Source: an uncultured Bacteroidales bacterium
Lineage (GTDB): Bacteria; Bacteroidota; Bacteroidia; Bacteroidales; Muribaculaceae
Direction: 5' to 3'
Assembly (NCBI GenBank): GCA_902768435.1
Contig: CACXLJ010000010.1
Location: 1-64,000, forward strand
DNA length: 64,000 bases
Of the stretch, positions 55,296 to 64,000 are shown in pieces. Made by a program: the position numbers and the translations under genes. Every line of letters begins with the position of its first letter. Position 1 is the stretch's first letter. Under the pieces are notes generated by a model, which saw nothing but the letters and a program-made list of their open reading frames with translations, did not search any database and was not told the DNA's origin.

Positions 55296-58200
55296 ATGAA
55301 AAAGAAACTACTCACTTTAGCAAGTGCCCTGATATTGCCACTGCTGGCAATGGCTCAGGGCTGGCCCGCCAACTATGGCGGTGTGATGCTACAAGGCTTC
55401 TTCTGGGACAGCTGGACACAGACGCCCATCAACGGCCCCCAAGGAGGCAATCTCTATGATTTGCAGAATCCCGACATGGCTCCTGCCGATGGCTACACCT
55501 GGGCCACCATTTACGGTGCAGGATGGTCGCTCGAGAGCGAAGAATGGCAGGTGCCCTTGACTACCTGGAACAGCCTGCTCAATCACATCAACGACATTGC
55601 GCCCTACATCGACCTGCTGTGGCTGCCGCAGAGCGGTTCTACCATCTGCCCGCCCACAAGCATCTTCGACAAAGCCCAAGACACGAGTGGACGCCAGGCC
55701 TGGCGTGCCTGGCGAAACGGCTCATACTATGAGTACACGACCGGCATGCAAATCAACCAGCCCGACTGCATGGGTTTTGTGCCGGTATTCTACTTCCACC
55801 ACGGTGTGGACGATGTGAACAATCCCTGGACCTACACTTACCACTGGGGAAGTTACACCGACGAGAATCCAACAAATGAGGTTCGCACATTCACGCCCAA
55901 GTCGTATTTTGGCACCGAGGCTGAATTGCGTGCACTCATCAGTGCCTACCGCGCTGCCGGCACTGGTGCCGTTGAAGATGTGGTGGCCAACCACCGCGGA
56001 TGCTTCGGAACCTGGACCTTCACCAGCGACGACGGCAACATCACCTATTACTCTTCAAAGGCCAATCTGGACTTCCCCACCGAGCTTTACACAGGCCAGT
56101 TTGCTGGCTTGACCTGGGACCAGATTCGTGGCGGACAAACCGTTGACCCGAGCAGTAACGAGTATATTTCCTGGAGCACCGATGACGTGTGCAGCGACGA
56201 CGAGAGCGCCTCTAACGGCGGTCATCCCACAGGCGGCCCCGACTGCGGCGGCCAGGGCGAGTGGGCACGCGACATACAACACCACAACCCCGCGACACGC
56301 GCAAAAGTGGTGAAATATCTCGACTTCCTGCGCAATAACCTGGGTTACCTGGGATTCCGCTACGACTATGCCATGGGATTCGAAGGCACCCACTACGGCG
56401 AATATAACACAACACTGCGCCCACCCTTCAGCGTGGGAGAATACTGGGGTTCGCTCACCGACATCACAAGCTGGATAGGGAGCACCTCGATGGAAGGTAA
56501 CTACCAGAGTGCCGCCTTCGACTTCCCGCTGATGAACGCCATCAACCAGGCATTTAATTATGGCGACTACCGCTGTCTGGAAAATGCCGGAATGATTGGC
56601 GACAAAGACATGCGCCGCTATGCAGTGACCTTTGTCGACAACCACGACACCTTCAAGGACCTGCCTACCGACGGCAGCAACTACAACTACCAGCACCGCA
56701 CTAACAGGAGCATCGAGGAGGCTAACGCCTTTATCCTTGCCATGCCCGGCACTCCCTGCTTGTTCTATCCGCACTTCATGCACGGCATCATCAGTGGCGA
56801 CAACGGCTGGCATCACAACATCTGCAATATGATCAAAGCCCGCCGCGCAGCTGGCGTGCACAACATGAGCGAAATTGTGGAAGTGCGCAAACCAGGCAAT
56901 AATGGTATCGCATGGGTTGTACAAGGCACCAACGGACAGGTTTGCTTCCAGCTGGGCGACGCTGTGAGCATGGAAGGCGTTCCCGAAGGATTCCAGGAAA
57001 TCTTCTGCACCTCGGTGGGCCGTTACAGCATTACCAGCGGACTTGACTGGCAGAGCAATGTAAAGGCACCGCTCATCACGGGTTATCCCATCATCAGCAG
57101 GAGCACCTGCGGCTTTGATGGCAGCATTACCGTGAATGTGAAGCCCTCGGCAAGCGACATCACCCTGGTTTACACGACCGACGGCACCGACCCCACCCCC
57201 AGCAGCAGCCAGATTACAGGCATGAGTGGCCAAGACTTCACTTTCACCACAACCACCCGTCTCAAAGTGGGTGTGCTCACGGGCAATGTGGTGCAAAGCA
57301 TTGTGTCGAACACCTATGCCGAGAACGGCAGCGATGCCAATTCGGTCACCATCTATGTGAAGGCCGACGATGCGCCCAACCTGTATCTGTGGAGCAACAA
57401 CAAAGACTTCAAGCCCAATGGCGAGTGGGCAGGTAACAAGACCACTGAAATGAAGACCGTAGGCGACACCAAGTGGCACTGCAAGACCTTCCCGCTGCCC
57501 GATTACTCGAATGGCGAATACTACAACCTGATTATCAACTGGGACGGAAACTCGCAATCGCACCCCATCACGGGCATCACTGGCGACCGCTACTTCATCT
57601 ATGTGAACCACCAGCCCATTGATGTGACCGAACAGTACATTGGCACAGCGCTCACGCTGACTGCCGACAAGGAATCGGGTATCTACGACGGCGACATGAC
57701 CGTGAATGTGGGTCTGACTGCCAGCGTGGGCGATGTGACCATCGTCTACACAATCGACGGTTCGGAACTCACTCCCGAAAGCCCGCAAATGCCTACCACC
57801 GACAGCGGCACGGCTTCGGTGCGAATCACAGGCGATGGCGAGCATGTGCTGCGTGCCGGCATCCTCAAGGATGGCGAGATCATCAATCCCATCACACGCA
57901 CCTATATCATCCGCCACACTCCTTATCCCGGCACTCGCATCTTTGTGCGCAGTTCAAAGGCTCCGCACCTGTTCATTTGCGATGTTGAAGGAACTGCACC
58001 TGGCGATGAGTACACCACCTGGAGCGGCAAGGTTCTTGACCAGACCGCTGAAGACGAAGACGGCTACACCTGGTACTATGCCGAATTCCCCGGCATGGAA
58101 TCGTGCACGGCCATTCTGAACAACGGCAACAGTGGCACAGGCAACCAGACCGAAGATATCACCGGACTGAGCGGCGATGTATACCTCACTTGGGACGCTG

Positions 58201-59540
58201 ACAACCGCTACACCAACGTGACTGGCTTTGACAAGCATCAGTCGTTCATCCTCTTTGAACCTCGCAAAGACCGCTGGGATGCCGACAACGCATGGCTGCA
58301 ACTCATGGTTGTGGGCGTTGGCGACAAGATGCCTTTCGAGAAGATAGGCAGCACTAATGGCGGAAACAACATCTACAAATGGAGCAACGATGAGATTGCT
58401 GCTGAGAATGGCACCGAAATCCTCTTCCAGCGCATGAACCCCAACAACCACAATGACCAGTGGAGCTGGTCAAGTTCGAATGACGGTCACCCGAGCGGCG
58501 GTTATGTGAAGGGCGGTTACTACTACAACGACATCAACATCAACAACGGTTGGGAGAACTCAATCGACATGTCACCACAAGTGAACTTCGACAACTTCAA
58601 GTATCCGAGCGTGACACATCTCATCGAAGACATCACCAAGGCTTCGCTGAGCGAGGTTGAGAAGGGCGAAATGAACAAGTACTACAATGTGAACGAGAAC
58701 CTCACCGTGGGCTATGTGCTCGACAACGCACTCTATGCCTTCAACATCAGTGTAGATGTCAACGACATGCAGCGTCCCGACAACGGTCTGCAAGGCGACA
58801 GTCTGGTTGTATATGAAGACTATGTGAAGAACCTGTGGGGAACCACCACACAGCGCGACTGGGTGAAGATTACCGGCGTGAACAACATCGAAGACTATCC
58901 TGTGGGTTCGGTGCTGAGCAATGTGACTGGCCAGCTCGTCGACACGACTAATCCCACGCTCGATCTGGTAGTAAACCCCATTCTGGAGAGCACTGCCGAC
59001 ACCATCGTCTTCAACACCTACCTGCCCTGCAGCTTCGGCGCAGAGCAGACGCAGACTATCGACGGCGACAGCCTCATCTACTTCTTCTACCGTCCGCAGC
59101 TCAACGAGGTGGCTCACATCACTGGCGCCCAGTATCAAGGCAACGGCAAGTTTATCGTGTCTGACCGAATCAGCCCGGCATTTGAGGGTGAAATCACGGT
59201 AGACATCAGCGCTGTGGACTCGCTCCTGACTGAAGCCGTTGGCAAGGCAGTCGACTTCGACGCACTCATCACACGCGGCATTCCCGTGAATGACGGCGAG
59301 GGCCTGCGCATCACAGCCGACAGCTACTACATCACGGCGCTCAATGCCACCATCCTGCCCGATGTGTTCATAACAGGTGATGTGAATGGCGACGGCGAGG
59401 TAGATGTGCGCGACATCACTGCACTCATCGACATCATCATGGGCAACTCCGAGGTGACCATTCCTGCTGATGTGAACGGTGACACCGAGGTGGATGTGCG
59501 CGACATCACTGCCCTGATCGACATCATCATGGGTAGTTAA
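55296..59540 (+). CDS. very large secreted GH13 alpha-amylase with dockerin
   Basis: 1414 residues with signal peptide. The GH13 barrel fills about residues 20-560; catalytic residues are Asp357 (FRYDYAMGF), Glu382 (SVGEYWG) and Asp451 (FVDNHDTF). Then come two chitobiase-like Ig modules (about 600-660 and 790-860), each followed by a CBM26-like starch-binding module (YVKADDAPNLYLW about 685; FVRSSKAPHLFIC about 880), a region without a known domain, and two dockerin repeats at the end (DVNGDGEVDVRD and DVNGDTEVDVRD). Unlike SusG it has no lipobox. Probably degrades starch outside the cell. Confidence 0.92.
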   Translation: MKKKLLTLASALILPLLAMAQGWPANYGGVMLQGFFWDSWTQTPINGPQGGNLYDLQNPDMAPADGYTWATIYGAGWSLESEEWQVPLTTWNSLLNHINDIAPYIDLLWLPQSGSTICPPTSIFDKAQDTSGRQAWRAWRNGSYYEYTTGMQINQPDCMGFVPVFYFHHGVDDVNNPWTYTYHWGSYTDENPTNEVRTFTPKSYFGTEAELRALISAYRAAGTGAVEDVVANHRGCFGTWTFTSDDGNITYYSSKANLDFPTELYTGQFAGLTWDQIRGGQTVDPSSNEYISWSTDDVCSDDESASNGGHPTGGPDCGGQGEWARDIQHHNPATRAKVVKYLDFLRNNLGYLGFRYDYAMGFEGTHYGEYNTTLRPPFSVGEYWGSLTDITSWIGSTSMEGNYQSAAFDFPLMNAINQAFNYGDYRCLENAGMIGDKDMRRYAVTFVDNHDTFKDLPTDGSNYNYQHRTNRSIEEANAFILAMPGTPCLFYPHFMHGIISGDNGWHHNICNMIKARRAAGVHNMSEIVEVRKPGNNGIAWVVQGTNGQVCFQLGDAVSMEGVPEGFQEIFCTSVGRYSITSGLDWQSNVKAPLITGYPIISRSTCGFDGSITVNVKPSASDITLVYTTDGTDPTPSSSQITGMSGQDFTFTTTTRLKVGVLTGNVVQSIVSNTYAENGSDANSVTIYVKADDAPNLYLWSNNKDFKPNGEWAGNKTTEMKTVGDTKWHCKTFPLPDYSNGEYYNLIINWDGNSQSHPITGITGDRYFIYVNHQPIDVTEQYIGTALTLTADKESGIYDGDMTVNVGLTASVGDVTIVYTIDGSELTPESPQMPTTDSGTASVRITGDGEHVLRAGILKDGEIINPITRTYIIRHTPYPGTRIFVRSSKAPHLFICDVEGTAPGDEYTTWSGKVLDQTAEDEDGYTWYYAEFPGMESCTAILNNGNSGTGNQTEDITGLSGDVYLTWDADNRYTNVTGFDKHQSFILFEPRKDRWDADNAWLQLMVVGVGDKMPFEKIGSTNGGNNIYKWSNDEIAAENGTEILFQRMNPNNHNDQWSWSSSNDGHPSGGYVKGGYYYNDININNGWENSIDMSPQVNFDNFKYPSVTHLIEDITKASLSEVEKGEMNKYYNVNENLTVGYVLDNALYAFNISVDVNDMQRPDNGLQGDSLVVYEDYVKNLWGTTTQRDWVKITGVNNIEDYPVGSVLSNVTGQLVDTTNPTLDLVVNPILESTADTIVFNTYLPCSFGAEQTQTIDGDSLIYFFYRPQLNEVAHITGAQYQGNGKFIVSDRISPAFEGEITVDISAVDSLLTEAVGKAVDFDALITRGIPVNDGEGLRITADSYYITALNATILPDVFITGDVNGDGEVDVRDITALIDIIMGNSEVTIPADVNGDTEVDVRDITALIDIIMGS

Positions 59541-59600
59541 GTTTCAATCACGCCGAGCATCAGGAACAACTTGATTGACCTCGGTGAAACCCAACAGCAA

Positions 59601-59643
59601 AGGGGATGTGCCAAGAAGTTTTGACACATCCCCTCGCTTTTTT
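59601..59643 (+). terminator. terminator after the amylase
   Basis: aggggatgtg and cacatcccct form a perfect 10-bp stem followed by cgctttttt. Confidence 0.9.
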
Positions 59644-59705
59644 ACAGCCATGAGAGCTGCATGAACCAATGTGGGCATCCCGAACTAACCATCATGCCCA
59701 TCAGG

Positions 59706-61112
59706 TCAGAGGCCGAGCACCTTGGCATCGCGGGCCGCGCGAAAGGCGTTGAAGGTCTCAAAAATGTCGGTCAAGGCAAGGCTCGCATTGTCGGCCTGGC
59801 TCTGATAGAGCGAGGCGCTGCCCGATGTGTTCACATTGCGGCCCTGCAATGCCCCCGACACGCCCGAAATCTCCTCGAGCAACTTCATTTGCAGCTGAAT
59901 CATGTCGTAGGCGCCTATGTTGGTGGCATTCATCGAAATCTGCTCGGGTTTGGCATCGCTCATCCCTGGCGAATAGGGCAACACACCGTTGCAGTTGCGC
60001 CACACGGCCCGCACCTCGTCCCAGGTGAAGCCGTTGGGCATAGCAGTCTCGGGATAGAGCAGCACCCCCTTGGCGCTGGCATCCATGATGTGGTCGACAA
60101 GCGTGACAAGGCGGTTCAAATACTTTTGCTGGTCAATCACATCTTCGATGAAACTGTGCACCTCGCCATCGGTGAGCGGATACAGTTTCATGACAAAGGG
60201 GTGACTGCCGTGAGCATAGGGCGAATCGTAGCTGTCGAGCAGTTCGCCGCTCGGGGCAAACCAGCGGCAACGCCAATAGGTGTCGATGTCCCAGCGCACC
60301 TTCACATCGGGCATCGACTTGAGTTTCTTGTATTCGGTCGACGGCAGCACATAGAGTTGGCCCTCCTTGCAGTCGTGGCACACCAGCACCTCGCGACTCT
60401 CTAATGTCCACACCTCAATGGCGCGGCACTTGCCTGTGTGGCTATACCAAAAGTCGCGCCCACTTTGTGTGTCGGCTCCAATGGTTGCGGTGAACGAGGC
60501 GATTCGGTCCGAGAGATTGTCGGTATAGATGCGACGCACCCATTCGGCTTTCTTGCGGGAGTGATGCGCCACGCGCTTGAGCAGGTCGGCAATGTTCAGG
60601 TCGTGCACCTGACCTATGATTTCGCAGTCACGGCACAAGGGGTCAAGAGGAGCGTTCATGAAGAAACTGTTCACATTCACCTGGTTCACCGCCACCTGTC
60701 GGGCACACAAGGTTTCCTGCACATCGACCCGCTGCACACAGCAGCCCGAGATGAGGAATTCCTCAAGCGTGCGGCTGTCGAGTTCGTCAAGACAGTTGGC
60801 CTGCCGCACCAGTTCCAAGCGTTGCTCACGGTTATCGGACTCCATGTGCTGCGAACGGAAGCGCCCCACGATGGTTTTCACCAGTTGGCGCAACACATTG
60901 TTGGTGATAGGCGTTGCCGAGCCATCTTCGCTGTAACGCTGCCATTCGGTAATAGTACGGCCGTTGCGGTCGCGCATCACATCGCTCCACTGGTCGCCAT
61001 AGGTGAAGCGCTTGTTGCGCAAGCGGCTGCTGCGCAGTGCATGGGCATTGCTCCACGCCTTATAGGCGGCCTGCAACACTGCTTCGTTTTCGTTTTTCAA
61101 GTTGTTTTGCAT
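59706..61112 (-). CDS. phage portal protein (orphan)
   Basis: ATG at 61112 gives 468 residues (MQNNLKNENEAVLQAAYKAW). GDQWSDVMRDRNGRT, NNVLRQLVKTIVGRFRSQ and MIQLQMKLLEEISGVSGALQ resemble portal proteins of tailed phages, where a dodecamer forms the DNA gate of the capsid. The frame is full length and intact. No terminase, capsid or tail gene is nearby; the only other phage-like gene is the endolysin upstream. The spacer holds an ATTCGA repeat array. A remnant prophage or a kept pair. Confidence 0.75.
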   Translation of the reverse strand: MQNNLKNENEAVLQAAYKAWSNAHALRSSRLRNKRFTYGDQWSDVMRDRNGRTITEWQRYSEDGSATPITNNVLRQLVKTIVGRFRSQHMESDNREQRLELVRQANCLDELDSRTLEEFLISGCCVQRVDVQETLCARQVAVNQVNVNSFFMNAPLDPLCRDCEIIGQVHDLNIADLLKRVAHHSRKKAEWVRRIYTDNLSDRIASFTATIGADTQSGRDFWYSHTGKCRAIEVWTLESREVLVCHDCKEGQLYVLPSTEYKKLKSMPDVKVRWDIDTYWRCRWFAPSGELLDSYDSPYAHGSHPFVMKLYPLTDGEVHSFIEDVIDQQKYLNRLVTLVDHIMDASAKGVLLYPETAMPNGFTWDEVRAVWRNCNGVLPYSPGMSDAKPEQISMNATNIGAYDMIQLQMKLLEEISGVSGALQGRNVNTSGSASLYQSQADNASLALTDIFETFNAFRAARDAKVLGL

Positions 61113-61120
61113 GGTTAAAT

Positions 61121-61255
61121 AGGGAATAGGGAGTAGTAGAATAGTAGAATAGGGAGTAATCGAGATTTCGAATAATCGAATAATCGAATATTCGAATAAT
61201 CGAATAATCGAGCATTCGAGTTTCGAGTTTTTAGTTTTCGAGTTTTCGAGAGGGG
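61121..61255. repeat. short repeats of ttcgaataatcga type
   Basis: The spacer between portal and endolysin genes is built from near-copies of agaatag/ggagtag (61121-61156), cgaataat (61168-61211) and ttcgagtttt (61215-61255). Part of the middle block is nearly palindromic. Confidence 0.85.
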
Positions 61256-61260
61256 GAAAT

Positions 61261-61659
61261 TTAGCGCAAGGCGAGGTAATGGCGGCGATTGCGAGGGCCA
61301 TAGGAGACATGAATCCAGGCAAAATCGCGCTCGTTGATAGCCTGATCGACAGGCAACTGCAACTGCATGAGCAGGTGATAGAGAGGGGCGTTGTCGAGAC
61401 GACTGCCCACGGTGATGTCGGCAGCCTCGCCTTTCATGTGCTGGCTGCGTGGCGCCCCTCCCACGGCCCGGTTCAGTGCCGGGCAGCGATAACCGCTGTT
61501 CACATGTATGGGACCGCCCCATGCCTCGCGCAAGGGGTCGAGCACATGCTGCACAAGGCGGTGAAGGTTTTGGACAGCCGCGGGTGGCGGGGTGTTGTCA
61601 ATGCCCATACGGCGGGCGGTTGCTGAGCGGGTGAGTTCTTCAATCGTAAAGTGTTTCAT
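61261..61659 (-). CDS. M15-family peptidase, endolysin-like
   Basis: 132 residues covering the whole M15_3 domain. The zinc site is visible: SGYRCPALNRAVGG, SQHMKGEAADI (His, Asp) and AWIHVSY (His). Such enzymes cut peptidoglycan cross-links, and in phages act as endolysins. No signal peptide, so it would need a holin or other route. It lies upstream of the portal gene in the same direction. A -7 box lies at 61693-61700. Confidence 0.88.
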   Translation of the reverse strand: MKHFTIEELTRSATARRMGIDNTPPPAAVQNLHRLVQHVLDPLREAWGGPIHVNSGYRCPALNRAVGGAPRSQHMKGEAADITVGSRLDNAPLYHLLMQLQLPVDQAINERDFAWIHVSYGPRNRRHYLALR

Positions 61660-61686
61660 AGTTGCGGGTTGATTTTAGTGGTTAAT

Positions 61687-61725
61687 ATGGCACAAAATTA
61701 ACCCGCACGGCACTCGCTGTGCCAT
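61687..61725 (-). promoter_or_regulatory. endolysin promoter with inverted repeat
   Basis: Minus strand TAATTTTG (61693-61700) overlaps the left arm of the inverted repeat atggcaca (61687-61694) / tgtgccat (61718-61725). A regulator bound here would block the promoter. Confidence 0.45.
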
Positions 61726-61749
61726 GTCAATCGCACACAATCATTCAAG

Positions 61750-61809
61750 TTAAAACTTGAGGTTGAGGGTTTAAGGTTGAGAGTTTAGAGGTAATTTCTG
61801 GGGGGGGGG
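61750..61809. repeat. ggtttaaggttgag repeats and a G10 run
   Basis: Units like gaggttgagggtttaaggttgag fill 61755-61790 and resemble, in reverse, the run at 11376-11400. Ten G follow at 61800-61809, 6 nt from the araC-type stop. Confidence 0.65.
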
Positions 61810-61815
61810 AGGAGA

Positions 61816-62712
61816 TTATCGGCCGTAACCTATCTGGTTGCGGTAGTTGTTAGGCGACACGCCCAAATGCTTTTTCACATATTTGCCGAAGAACGACAGG
61901 TTTTCAAAGCCCATTTCGTTGGCTATCTCCTTGATAGTCTTGTCGCTGTACTGCAGCAGCTGCTTGATGCGCCCCACAATGCTGAGCGAGATGAGTTCGC
62001 TCGCCGTTTTGCCCGACTTTTGCTTGCTGATGCTGGTCAAATACTTGGGCGATACATACAACTGCTCGGCAAACCACTTCACGCTGCGCTGGGCGGTGTT
62101 GTTCTTGGCCAGCAATATGATGAAGTGATGAAACAGTTTATCGCCCTGACGGAGCATCTCGCTGCCTTCAACATGACGGCTGATGCTCGACAGCAGGTCG
62201 AGCGCGTAGCAGCGAAAAAGTTCTACCAGGGTCTCCCTGCCGTAGTTCACAGCGGGGTGCTCAATCTTGTAGATGGCGAGCTCGTAGTATTTCACCATGA
62301 GGTTCATCTCGTCGTCGGTGAACTTGATGACAGGATTCTCGGCCATGCGCGTGATGGCATCAAAAATGGTCTTGTTGATGAAGTTGAGTCCAAAATCGGC
62401 AGTAACGGCTATAATCTTGCAGTTGAAGTCGGCGCTGTGCATCACATCGCTCACCACCGTGTTGGTGCCCACAAACAGGGCATCGCTCGCCGACAATTCG
62501 TAACGCTTGCCGTTGAGCGAGAGCGAAAGCGTACCCTTAAGGCAAAAAACAAATGCCAGAAAATTCACCTTGAAGGTATTCATCAATGCCGGCACAGTCA
62601 TGATGTGGTCGGCAAACGCCACCTCGCCGTCGTAATACTTCAACCCCTTGGACAACTGAGGGACATCGTTCATGCTGATTTCTGTTATTTTACTTGCCAT
62701 TATTGCACACAT
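61816..62712 (-). CDS. AraC-family transcriptional regulator
   Basis: 298 residues (start could also be 62700). The C-terminal DNA-binding domain has two helix-turn-helix units: LTSISKQKSGKTASELISLS and TIKEIANEMGFENLSFFGKY, ending VSPNNYRNQ. The N-terminal cupin-like part resembles those of Bacteroidales AraC regulators. It is transcribed away from the same side as the alcohol dehydrogenase (105-nt gap to its stop), so control of that gene is possible but unproven. Confidence 0.9.
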   Translation of the reverse strand: MCAIMASKITEISMNDVPQLSKGLKYYDGEVAFADHIMTVPALMNTFKVNFLAFVFCLKGTLSLSLNGKRYELSASDALFVGTNTVVSDVMHSADFNCKIIAVTADFGLNFINKTIFDAITRMAENPVIKFTDDEMNLMVKYYELAIYKIEHPAVNYGRETLVELFRCYALDLLSSISRHVEGSEMLRQGDKLFHHFIILLAKNNTAQRSVKWFAEQLYVSPKYLTSISKQKSGKTASELISLSIVGRIKQLLQYSDKTIKEIANEMGFENLSFFGKYVKKHLGVSPNNYRNQIGYGR

Positions 62713-62768
62713 TTAAAAACCACAATGTAAACAAATTGTGCTGTTTGTGATAGAAACATACAAAAACA

Positions 62769-62792
62769 AGGGGGAGCATATCGTCTCCCCCT
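62769..62792 (-). terminator. terminator of the alcohol dehydrogenase gene
   Basis: agggggag and ctccccct pair (8 bp), followed on the minus strand by TTGTTTTTG, 12 nt after the stop. Confidence 0.75.
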
Positions 62793-62804
62793 CTTGCCTG
62801 TTAA

Positions 62805-63974
62805 TTATCTGTAAGCCTGATAATAGATGTCGATGAGTTCTTCCTTGTTCAAGAAACGCGGGTCGTAGTCAAACTTGGTGCCACCGGTGGCAATGGCGCA
62901 CTCGGTGAAGCGGCTAAAGTCGGCCGGCGTGATGCCCCACTCGCTCAACTTGATTTTGTCGACATTGCACTCGCGCTGCATGATGGCGAGCGCATCGAGG
63001 AAGTCGCTGGGACGGGCAGCCTTTTGCATGGTCATCTTCTCGGCCATCTTCATATAGCGCTTCATGCTGTCGTTTTTGAAAGTCTTGAAATAGGTTTGCG
63101 ACAGTGCTATGAGGGCAGCACCGTGAGGCAGTTTGGGATAGAATCCGCTCATGGCATTGGCAAGTGCATGCTGACCGGTGGTGCGGCTTGTGGTCTCGAC
63201 CATGCCAGCCAGGCTGCTCGCCCATGCTACCTTGCAACGCGCATGCACATCGCTGCCATCGGCCACAACCACTGGCAGGTACTTGTAGAGCAACCTGATG
63301 GCCTCCAGCGCATAGAGGTCGCTGATGGGTGTGTGGCAAGTGCGGTTAATGTAACCCTCGGCAGCATGGAAGAAGGCATCAAAACCCTGATAGGCCGTGA
63401 GTTTTGGTGGCAGCGAGAGCATCATCACAGGATCGACAATGGCAATCTGCGGAATGGTCTGTTCAAAGCCGAAACTCACTTTCTCTTGCAAGTCCTCGTG
63501 CGTGATTACCGCCCAGGGGTCAATCTCGGTGCCTGTGCCCGCCGTGGTGGGTATCGCCACAATGGGCAACGCGTGGTCGAACGGCTGGCCCTTGCCCGAG
63601 CCGCTGGGAATATAGTCCCACAAGTCGCCCTCGTTGCATGCCATCACGGCAATGGCCTTGGCGGTGTCGATAGAACTGCCTCCGCCCAAACCTATCACGA
63701 AGTCGCACTGCGATTCGCGACACATCTTGGCGCCCTCCATCACATGCTTGCGAATGGGGTTTGGCAACACCTTGTCGAACACTTCACAGGCCACGCCGGC
63801 GCTCCACAGTTGCTCTTTCACGGCATCGACATAGCCATGCTTGCGCATGGAGCCGCCCGACGAAATCACGATGAGCGCACGCTTGCCAGGTAGTTTTATC
63901 TTAGAGAGTTGACGCAGTTCACCCGCACCAAAAATGAAACGCGTGGGAATAAAAAGAGAGAATTTTGTCATCAT
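62805..63974 (-). CDS. iron-containing alcohol dehydrogenase
   Basis: 389 residues. Nucleotide-binding motif IGLGGGSSIDTAKAIA (about 94-109), PTTAGTGTEIDPWAVI (about 139-154) and metal ligands in GFDAFFHAAEG (Asp, His) and TGQHALANAMSGF (His), with a further His in KLPHGAAL. It belongs to the group III (YqhD/BdhA-like) enzymes that reduce aldehydes with NAD(P)H. The promoter lies beyond the window. Physiological substrate unknown. Confidence 0.9.
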   Translation of the reverse strand: MMTKFSLFIPTRFIFGAGELRQLSKIKLPGKRALIVISSGGSMRKHGYVDAVKEQLWSAGVACEVFDKVLPNPIRKHVMEGAKMCRESQCDFVIGLGGGSSIDTAKAIAVMACNEGDLWDYIPSGSGKGQPFDHALPIVAIPTTAGTGTEIDPWAVITHEDLQEKVSFGFEQTIPQIAIVDPVMMLSLPPKLTAYQGFDAFFHAAEGYINRTCHTPISDLYALEAIRLLYKYLPVVVADGSDVHARCKVAWASSLAGMVETTSRTTGQHALANAMSGFYPKLPHGAALIALSQTYFKTFKNDSMKRYMKMAEKMTMQKAARPSDFLDALAIMQRECNVDKIKLSEWGITPADFSRFTECAIATGGTKFDYDPRFLNKEELIDIYYQAYR

Positions 63975-64000
63975 AGTTGTTTCGATATTAGAAGACCCTT

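Noticed and set aside
61121..61255. Attachment site or transposon end between the phage-like genes
   Set aside because: No target duplication or integrase nearby; the block is internal repeats.

Overview
The window is chromosomal DNA from a member of the Bacteroidales (Bacteroidota). The evidence is a SusC/SusD outer-membrane system with LacI control, promoters of the TTTG-N19-21-TAnnTTTG type before many genes, almost no Shine-Dalgarno sequences, many lipoproteins with short lipoboxes, dockerin-like C-termini, and the Bacteroidota forms of RpoB, RpoC, PepP, ManA and BtuG. The sequence alone does not give genus or species; a Prevotella- or Muribaculaceae-like gut organism fits.

Layout. 1-830: AT-rich remnants that look like a decayed polymorphic-toxin (RHS) locus with two related small membrane proteins. 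900-5870: lipoproteins of unknown role, a DUF3142-like lipoprotein, and menA. 5871-11080: a minus-strand operon (ABC ATPase, permease, DUF3667, MBOAT acyltransferase, SGNH-like partner), probably for modifying a surface glycan. 11439-17444: a GH127-like protein, trmD, a DivIC/FtsB-like protein, coaX, a porin-like protein and lptC. 17597-23264: a vitamin B12 uptake operon (promoter, cobalamin riboswitch, btuB, btuG-like, a dockerin-bearing surface protein, a DUF4465 protein). 23338-36517: one long minus-strand expression operon, four tRNAs - tuf - tRNA-Trp - secE - nusG - rplKAJL - rpoBC. 36653-38792: hpf, xerC and rpsU, the last with a long structured leader. 39068-40195: an AAA ATPase behind a repeat-rich promoter. 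40216-45771: carbonic anhydrase-like protein, aminopeptidase P, PafA-type phosphatase, manA. 45796-59540: a starch locus with a LacI regulator, susC-susD-susE-susF and a very large secreted GH13 amylase. 59706-61659: an orphan phage portal and endolysin pair. 61816-63974: an AraC regulator and an iron-type alcohol dehydrogenase.

How parts work together. The same LacI-type operator occurs once before susC and once before the amylase, 54-56 bp upstream of a -7 box in each case, so the LacI protein encoded next door probably controls both units. The tRNA/tuf/rpo operon and rpsU share an identical 14-nt stretch spanning the -7 box and start region, which suggests joint growth-rate control. Several gene borders carry short degenerate repeats. 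The most interesting candidates for new biology are the rpsU leader, a possible small RNA at 42737-43002, the repeat-covered ATPase promoter, the paired LacI sites, and the toxin/immunity remnants at the left edge.
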